Origin: an uncultured Succiniclasticum sp.
GTDB taxonomy: Bacteria > Bacillota > Negativicutes > Acidaminococcales > Acidaminococcaceae
Reading direction: 5' to 3'
NCBI GenBank assembly: GCA_900544275.1
Contig: UQUU01000001.1
Span: 1 to 64,000, forward strand
DNA length: 64,000 nucleotides
This document shows positions 58,715 through 64,000 of the stretch, piece by piece. The translations under genes and the position numbers were made by a program. The number at the start of each line of letters is the position of its first letter. Within the stretch, counting starts at the first letter, position 1. Below the pieces are notes generated by a model. The model was not told where the DNA came from. It did no database searches and saw nothing but the letters and a program-made list of their open reading frames with translations.

Positions 58715-61453
58715 CTATTCACACTGTATTAAAGACACGATCTGTTTTAACAGCTTATCCGCTTTAATCGGTTTGGGTATCATGGCATTTATACCCATTG
58801 CCAGACATTTTCCTTCATTATCTTCTACCAGGTTATCAGAAATTGCAATTATCGGTATCGTTTTTGCCTGCGGATGTTCTGCTTCCCTGATCATCTGAGC
58901 TACCGCATAACCGCTTTGATCCGGAAGATGCAGTTCTAAGACGATCAAATCATAATATCCCTCTGCCGATTTTCTGAATTTTTGATATGCTTTATCGCCG
59001 CTTTTCGTATACTCTGCCCGAACGCCTTTACTTTCCATGAGTTTACGCGCTACCAAAATACTGAGCATCTTATCTTCCGCAACAAGAATGCGAAGGTTGC
59101 GCAAATTCAAATTTTTCTTGGCATTATAGACAGCAGTATTTGTCTTTCTTTCCATTTCTTCGGCCATAGGGAAATGCAGGTCCACCACAAAAGACACTTC
59201 GTCTTCCTGACCCTTTTTCACTTCCAGAAAACCACCATACAAAGAAACAATTTCTTTGGCAATGGCAAGTTCCATGCCTGAAACAGCAGGCATCGACTCT
59301 GTTTCCCCTCGTTTCCGATAAAATGGCAATAAAAGATTTTGTATTTCTTCTGTGGTCACATCAATGGGTTTTCCCTGCAACAAGAGGCGGTAATGAACGG
59401 ATTTCTGCTTCAAAGCAGGCAGTTCAAAAAGGCGTAATTCAATGGAGCCGTTGGACGGTATGATACTGGACATATAACGCAACAAATTGGAAAACATTTT
59501 ATTGATATAAGTCCGATTCGCTATAAACAGTTTATGGTATACCTGTTCTTCTAACGTAACACTCTGATTTCTAATTGCAAACAGCGGTTTCATTCGTTTA
59601 CTGACAATTTCCAACCCGGTATTAATGGCACAAAATTCCTCTTGAAATTGTACTTTTCCACTTTCCAGACGGCTAAGATCCAATACATCATTCGTAATAT
59701 CGGTCAGATATTCCGTCGCTTTTTTTACTGACTCAATACTGCGTTTCACCAAAGTTTCGTTGTCGCTTTCTTCTGCTGCGATTCCTGCCATACCTCGAAT
59801 CGTATTTAACGAGGCTTTCATATCTTCACTTATAGATAGTAAAAATTTTGTTTTCCGTTCACTTTCTTCACGCTTAAAATCCAGTGCTTCCACAAGCTTT
59901 TCCTGTTGTTGCGCCTCATTGCGCAGCAAGTTTGTAACATCTACACAAGATAAAAAAATCATTCCGTACTTCTTATCGTAATTGGCATAGCGGAACTTTT
60001 TCTGCCGGATGGTTTTTCCTTTCTTTATCTTAACCATGATTTCATAGATATCGTCTTGCTGCAACGCTTCCCGTACGGTTTCAATGGACATCTTTTTTAA
60101 TGCTTCATCCCGTTCTTCCGGTACCACATGTCGGTCAACATACCGTAGTATCGTGCCCCTATATGGGTACTCTTGTCTTATAAAACGATTCAACCGGGGT
60201 TTATTCTGCGCATAACACTTAAAATTTTCCGTTAGTAAGTTGATGTGTGCCAGAATATCATAGTCATAATGAACGGCAGCCTTGATCATCTCCTGTGTCA
60301 TCCGCATCTCGTTAATATCATAGGTGTAAAGGAACGCTGTTAATTCATCACTTTGCGGATCTTTCATCAGTTGAATCGTAGACCGGGCCCACATAATGGT
60401 ATTATCATTTTTACTGTAACGCCTGTAATCAATCGATAAAAACGTATTTCCTTCTGAATAAGATTTGCGCATATTTTCCAAACTGATCAATGCGGCAAAT
60501 TCTCTGCGTTTATCAAAATCGATCACAGTAGGGAGAACATATTCAACAAAGTCGCTGAGCGGCTGTCCCGAAGCTATGGTCGGCACAGGAAATCCGTGTG
60601 GATCATGTTCCAGTACCGTTCCCCGGGTCACATTGACCAACAGATACGCAATAAAATCCAAGTTGACCATACTGCGGCGCTGCAATTCCTGCTGATACTT
60701 TTTTTCCGCTAACGCAAAAGCTTTTTTTTCTTCTGTAATATCATTTTCATAGACAATGTATGAAGGACGGCCCATCCACTCCATCATATGAACGGTTACT
60801 TTGACCGTTTTATCTACTTTCGGGATATACATCTGGGAACGATTATTCGGAGAATGAGCAATTGCCACCTTGCAGAAATCACACGGTTTCTTTTCCTCCA
60901 TCAAAAAACGATAACACTTTTTACCGGTATAATTCAGTGCCTTTTGTCCCATGAGTCTGGCAGCAGAATGATTCACATAATATAAATTATAATTGACTGC
61001 ATCTACCACATATACCGCAGTATCCGATTCATCCAAAATACTGCTTTGAAGTCCGAAGCGGCTTTGGGCAGCGCTGATCATCTCGCGATTCGTCAATACA
61101 TTGCGAATTTTAACCAAAATCAGATTCGGATCGCAGGGAATATGAATAAAATCATCCGCCCCTAAAGTAAATGCTGCCACTTCATCAGGAATTTTTTCAG
61201 ATCCCACGACAATCACTGCCAATTGTTTAAAACGTGAATCCGACCGAATTGTTTGCAGGATGTCCAAACCATTCGGCCCTATAACCATGGGGCAGACTAA
61301 AACAACACAGGCAATGGAAGAATTCTGATCCAGAACGTCCAGTCCCTGAAGACCGTCCTCTGTTTCTATGACTTCAAAATCCCCTTCCAATGTTCCTCGC
61401 AGCATTTCTCTGCTGATAGGAGAAGAATCGATCAACAATAGTTTCTTTTTCAC
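58715..61453 (-). CDS. degenerate hybrid sensor (REC-PAS-PAS-HisKA-HATPase-REC)
   Basis: 912 aa, cytoplasmic. REC-like domain 1-120, PAS-type domains about 135-240 and 260-510 (GKKCYRFLMEEKKPCDFC is a PAS Cys pattern), HisKA/HATPase-like about 530-760, REC 786-912. Key residues are changed: C54 where REC1 has its Asp, E543 where HisKA has its His (SISED), the HATPase G1 box (QGKPID) and G2 box (VSGMEL) altered, and E840 at the REC2 Asp, while K894 (IPKPI) remains. So no phosphotransfer is expected. The stop lies within the exbB start region, making an operon with exbBD-tonB. Confidence 0.88.
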   Translation of the reverse strand: MKKKLLLIDSSPISREMLRGTLEGDFEVIETEDGLQGLDVLDQNSSIACVVLVCPMVIGPNGLDILQTIRSDSRFKQLAVIVVGSEKIPDEVAAFTLGADDFIHIPCDPNLILVKIRNVLTNREMISAAQSRFGLQSSILDESDTAVYVVDAVNYNLYYVNHSAARLMGQKALNYTGKKCYRFLMEEKKPCDFCKVAIAHSPNNRSQMYIPKVDKTVKVTVHMMEWMGRPSYIVYENDITEEKKAFALAEKKYQQELQRRSMVNLDFIAYLLVNVTRGTVLEHDPHGFPVPTIASGQPLSDFVEYVLPTVIDFDKRREFAALISLENMRKSYSEGNTFLSIDYRRYSKNDNTIMWARSTIQLMKDPQSDELTAFLYTYDINEMRMTQEMIKAAVHYDYDILAHINLLTENFKCYAQNKPRLNRFIRQEYPYRGTILRYVDRHVVPEERDEALKKMSIETVREALQQDDIYEIMVKIKKGKTIRQKKFRYANYDKKYGMIFLSCVDVTNLLRNEAQQQEKLVEALDFKREESERKTKFLLSISEDMKASLNTIRGMAGIAAEESDNETLVKRSIESVKKATEYLTDITNDVLDLSRLESGKVQFQEEFCAINTGLEIVSKRMKPLFAIRNQSVTLEEQVYHKLFIANRTYINKMFSNLLRYMSSIIPSNGSIELRLFELPALKQKSVHYRLLLQGKPIDVTTEEIQNLLLPFYRKRGETESMPAVSGMELAIAKEIVSLYGGFLEVKKGQEDEVSFVVDLHFPMAEEMERKTNTAVYNAKKNLNLRNLRILVAEDKMLSILVARKLMESKGVRAEYTKSGDKAYQKFRKSAEGYYDLIVLELHLPDQSGYAVAQMIREAEHPQAKTIPIIAISDNLVEDNEGKCLAMGINAMIPKPIKADKLLKQIVSLIQCE

Positions 61454-61519
61454 GGTTTTATCCTCCCGGTCTCACTCACCTTACTTAAAATTATAGCACA
61501 GGCAATTGCGTCAATAAAG

Positions 61520-61553
61520 AAAGGCACCCGAATCGTAATACCCGAATGCCTTT
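61520..61553 (-). terminator. probable terminator after tatC
   Basis: AAAGGCA/TGCCTTT outer stem closing a loop with repeated TTCGGG; followed by CTTTATT on the minus strand, just before the sensor gene unit. Confidence 0.55.
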
Positions 61554-61591
61554 CAGGAGGAGATATCCCACTATTCCATCAGGTATCTTTC

Positions 61592-62386
61592 CTACGTTTC
61601 CATTATTCTTTTAGGTGAACAGGTCAGCTTCGCAACCAGTACCCCGACTTCAAATAACAACAGCATCGGTAATGCCATCAAGACCTGCGACAACGCGTCT
61701 GGCGGAGTCAAAAAAGCTGCTGCCACAAAAATTGCAAGCACTACATATTTCCGCACTGCAATAATACCATCCGGGGTAGCAATACCCATGCGACACAGGA
61801 TATAAATTCCCATAGGCATTTCAAAAACAATACCAAAAGATAGCACAAACGTGAAAAGAAACCCCACATATTGTTGAATTGAGAGCATAGGCGTTGCGAT
61901 TCCCACACCGGTATACACAAAGAACGTGATCGCAGAAAGAAACACAACACCATAGCCAAAAAGAACACCCAGTAAAAACAAAAATAGGGAGCAAGTCATA
62001 AAAATCAAACAATGCTTTTTTTCGCACTCATACAAAGCCGGCTCAATAAAACTCCATAGCTGATAAAAAATGTAAGGGGATGCCAGAACAATCGAAGCTA
62101 TAAAAGCCACTTCCAATTGACAGACCAGCGCTTCCGACAACCCTACATAAATGAACTCTATTCCTTTTTCTCTAACAGGTATGGAAATCCATTGCACAAG
62201 CTTATCTGCCCAAAATGTGGCCACGGCAAAAAAGGTAACTGCCACAACAATAAAAATATAAATAAGACGTCTTCGCAATTCTCTGAAATGAGAGGACAAC
62301 GTGGTCTGTGGGGACATTTCTGTCAAATTTTGGTTTTGTTCACAGACTGAAGCCGTAACATCACTTTGCTGTTGATTTTTCAGCAT
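61592..62386 (-). CDS. tatC: twin-arginine translocase subunit TatC
   Basis: About 264 aa from the ATG behind GGGTGGTG (upstream GTG/ATG codons are alternatives). Six membrane helices with family landmarks HFRELRRRLIY at the start, PYIFYQLWSFIEPALYECEKK near residue 110, and a TPPDALSQVLMALPM segment in the last third. Core receptor for folded Tat substrates. Overlaps the tatA end by about 26 nt. Confidence 0.95.
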   Translation of the reverse strand: MLKNQQQSDVTASVCEQNQNLTEMSPQTTLSSHFRELRRRLIYIFIVVAVTFFAVATFWADKLVQWISIPVREKGIEFIYVGLSEALVCQLEVAFIASIVLASPYIFYQLWSFIEPALYECEKKHCLIFMTCSLFLFLLGVLFGYGVVFLSAITFFVYTGVGIATPMLSIQQYVGFLFTFVLSFGIVFEMPMGIYILCRMGIATPDGIIAVRKYVVLAIFVAAAFLTPPDALSQVLMALPMLLLFEVGVLVAKLTCSPKRIMET

Positions 62387-62546
62387 GGTTTTCACCACCC
62401 TTGACATCACCAGTGCCTTTCACTTCTTCTTTAAATTCACGAATGCTGGTTCCCAACGCTTTCCCTACTCCGGAAAGACGACTGGAGCCAAAAACCACCA
62501 GCGCGATTACTAAAATCAATAAAATTTCCGTAGTTCCTAACCTCAT
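62361..62546 (-). CDS. tatA: Sec-independent translocase protein TatA
   Basis: 61 aa: short membrane helix (TTEILLILVIALVVFG), FGSSRLSGVGKALGTSIREFKEEV amphipathic helix in two parts, then a charged tail. Pore-forming subunit. ATG overlaps the tatB stop by ATGA. Confidence 0.94.
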   Translation of the reverse strand: MRLGTTEILLILVIALVVFGSSRLSGVGKALGTSIREFKEEVKGTGDVKGGENHAEKSTAK

Positions 62547-62824
62547 GACGCACCTTCTTTCCGCGCACTTTCCAATACTTGTTGTTGAATCCTTTTAAAT
62601 TCGGAGTCTGCATGACTCACGCTTTCCTGCAATGTGTCGTCAGCCTTGACCATTTCTGTTTTATCTATATTTTTTTCAAATGACTCACTGATATCTTTCA
62701 TGGTTCCCCGGACTGCTTTCACCCAACGGGCCAGGGTTCTTGCAACTTTCGGCAAATCTTCCGGTCCGACGATTAAAAATGCGACCAATAAAACAACAAC
62801 AAACTCGCCTAATCCGATTCCCAA
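62543..62824 (-). CDS. tatB: Sec-independent translocase protein TatB
   Basis: 93 aa: N-terminal helix with the TatB-type Glu (GIGLGEFVVVLLVAFLIVG), PEDLPKVARTLARWVK amphipathic part, then a long polar tail. TTG start with GGCGGTG upstream. With TatA and TatC it makes a full three-part system, again typical of diderms. Confidence 0.9.
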   Translation of the reverse strand: MGIGLGEFVVVLLVAFLIVGPEDLPKVARTLARWVKAVRGTMKDISESFEKNIDKTEMVKADDTLQESVSHADSEFKRIQQQVLESARKEGAS

Positions 62825-62859
62825 GATATCACCGCCTTTCTACTCAAAACCGCTCATAT

Positions 62860-62894
62860 CTGTTTTCCCGGAAATACAACTTCCGGGAAAACAG
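62860..62894. other. perfect hairpin between the membrane-protein gene and tatB
   Basis: CTGTTTTCCCGGAA pairs with TTCCGGGAAAACAG around 7 nt. There is no long U-run on either strand, although TTTT follows on plus after AGAGCC; it may be a weak terminator or a processing site. Confidence 0.45.
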
Positions 62895-62985
62895 AGCCTT
62901 TTCTCACCTGCTGTGATCGTTTCAAAAATAAACGCATTCCTGCAATAAGAAATGACTGTCTTTGAGCCCGTTTATATCTTTAATT

Positions 62986-64000
62986 TCAAACAGGGGAGGC
63001 TTCCGAATGCACATCTCTCACAGAGTTTGTAGAAATCGTTTCCTCTTTGGTTTCCATGCAAACTGCACCAGCCGGCACTCCATCAGGAGTATTTGCAGCT
63101 TCTGCATTACCGTCTGCCCCAATCACTTCTCCATCCTCGTCCAGCATTGTTTCAGCGATCCCGATACGCTTCTTTCCCGGCCAGAAATCCATGAACCAGT
63201 TATGGAATAACATACAGCAAATGAACAAGATGCCCGGAGCCATAGGGAATTGTTGCGGATGAGAATAACCTGCCTGCGTTCCCAGCAGAGCGGGACTAAA
63301 TTTGTAATACAAGAAATGGAATACACCCATGCTCAGTAAAATAATGATCAAACGCAAGGCAATATTTACGGATGCTGTGTATTTTTTAGGCCCATTATCA
63401 AAATAAAAATTCAATATCATAGCCGGTATCAGCATCATTATCGCCAATTCACCGCTATGTAAATAGCGCCAGTCCGGAGCATAAATACGTTTTGCTCCGT
63501 CAACAGCAGGACCCCAGGACAAATCCTGAACAAAGTTAAAGCCGTAGAACAACAACATTGCAAATAAGAATACGCCGATAAAACCAACAATACCGCGTGT
63601 GATCTTATTTTCAATTAACCTGAAAGGATAGCGGTCAAACGTAACTTCCAGCAACCAAATCGCAACAGTACCACACATGACCCACCCTACATTAAAGTTA
63701 CCGTGCAGGGTATGTGCAAAACTGAACCACCACGGATATGCTGCCGCATATTCCTGCCAGGGCCAAAATAATACATGATAATGCGGATGCATCAGACAAA
63801 AGAAAAATAATACTGAAGCAAATAAAGTTACTAAAAATACAGTGATTCCACGGGCCGGTTGCTTCATATTCTGCCAGGGATGGTTTCCAAAACAGACCGG
63901 TACAATAGGACTCAGCCAGGAAGCGATCGCTGCAAACATCAAAATCGCCAACGAGGAATACTCGCGCGCATAAAAAGGCGTCATTCCCAACTCAACTAAT
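62986..64000 (-). CDS. multi-spanning membrane protein, 5' end outside window
   Basis: At least 334 aa, open to the window edge (an internal TTG at 63990 and ATG at 63984 could be starts but the frame continues upstream). About eight hydrophobic helices, with Trp-rich loops (HPHYHVLFWPWQEYAAAYPWW in part) and His residues near the membrane; the hydrophilic C-terminus (from about residue 275) is acidic. I do not recognise the family. Ends about 160 bp before tatB on the same strand, so it may be expressed with the Tat genes. Confidence 0.7.
   Translation of the reverse strand, partial: LVELGMTPFYAREYSSLAILMFAAIASWLSPIVPVCFGNHPWQNMKQPARGITVFLVTLFASVLFFFCLMHPHYHVLFWPWQEYAAAYPWWFSFAHTLHGNFNVGWVMCGTVAIWLLEVTFDRYPFRLIENKITRGIVGFIGVFLFAMLLFYGFNFVQDLSWGPAVDGAKRIYAPDWRYLHSGELAIMMLIPAMILNFYFDNGPKKYTASVNIALRLIIILLSMGVFHFLYYKFSPALLGTQAGYSHPQQFPMAPGILFICCMLFHNWFMDFWPGKKRIGIAETMLDEDGEVIGADGNAEAANTPDGVPAGAVCMETKEETISTNSVRDVHSEASPV

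Noticed and set aside
1..64000. Insertion sequences, prophage or integron
   Set aside because: No transposase, integrase or phage structural gene was seen; the RelB/RelE module is the only accessory element.

Overview
This window reads as the chromosome of a diderm Firmicute, most likely a Negativicute (an Acidaminococcaceae-like member is my best guess, inferred from gene content only). Firmicute traits: a class 1B PyrD-PyrK dihydroorotate dehydrogenase, a PyrR-type attenuator, a T-box leader on pheST, strong AGGAGG ribosome binding sites and many TTG/GTG starts. ExbB-ExbD-TonB implies an outer membrane. EtfAB, ferredoxin, rubrerythrin and a CGGC protein point to strictly anaerobic metabolism. 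I see no insertion sequence, prophage or CRISPR array.

Layout: 1-52 partial tRNA-Asp. 256-6113 pyrimidine operon (pyrB-C-K-D-F-E, minus strand) with promoter, PyrR-like site and terminator/attenuator. 6123-11492 minus-strand operon etfB-ferredoxin-etfA-small protein-pyk-unknown 424-aa protein. 11627-14485 redox genes (rubrerythrin, CGGC protein, rubredoxin-like/glutamate synthase domain protein). 14935-17774 aldehyde dehydrogenase and a LysR regulator. 17876-20539 a COG0523 GTPase with a small CxxC protein, a CE4 deacetylase and a decayed reading frame. 20785-26660 dnaE and, divergently, yhdT-panF. 26813-30051 a His-rich Zn/Cd P-type ATPase with an ArsR-type operator on its promoter. 30321-36930 a dipeptide-type ABC transporter divergent from an aspartoacylase-like hydrolase. 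37046-39885 a tiny peptide gene, dinB and a DUF4428 protein. 39957-43508 an SsuABC-type transporter split over two convergent units plus an HD protein. 43636-50720 two LUD proteins, a K+/H+ antiporter, two GTPases and an amidohydrolase. 50822-55907 a CofE-like ligase and pheST. 55966-57048 a RelB/RelE module and a broken fRMsr gene. 57054-61453 exbB-exbD-tonB behind a degenerate hybrid kinase. 61520-64000 tatB-tatA-tatC and a partial membrane protein.

The most unusual signal is in the gaps between genes. Many are built from short, diverged tandem repeats, and in several the unit is the 3' end of the preceding reading frame including its stop codon. The clearest case follows pyrC: a 21-bp (7-codon) unit ending in a stop occurs four times in frame, with a shortened fifth. 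A 12-bp (4-codon) unit ending in TGA does the same near 37.45 kb, and a 66-nt in-frame tail copy follows one LUD gene. Similar decayed tails follow pyrD, pyrF and the aspartoacylase-like gene, and repeats without a recognisable tail origin lie upstream of etfB, the glutamate synthase-like gene and others.

A second notable item is the 912-residue hybrid sensor upstream of exbB: both receiver Asp residues, the HisKA His and the ATP-binding motifs are all substituted. Starts were moved to the codon with the best ribosome binding site where the longest frame ran past it; these choices are stated per gene.
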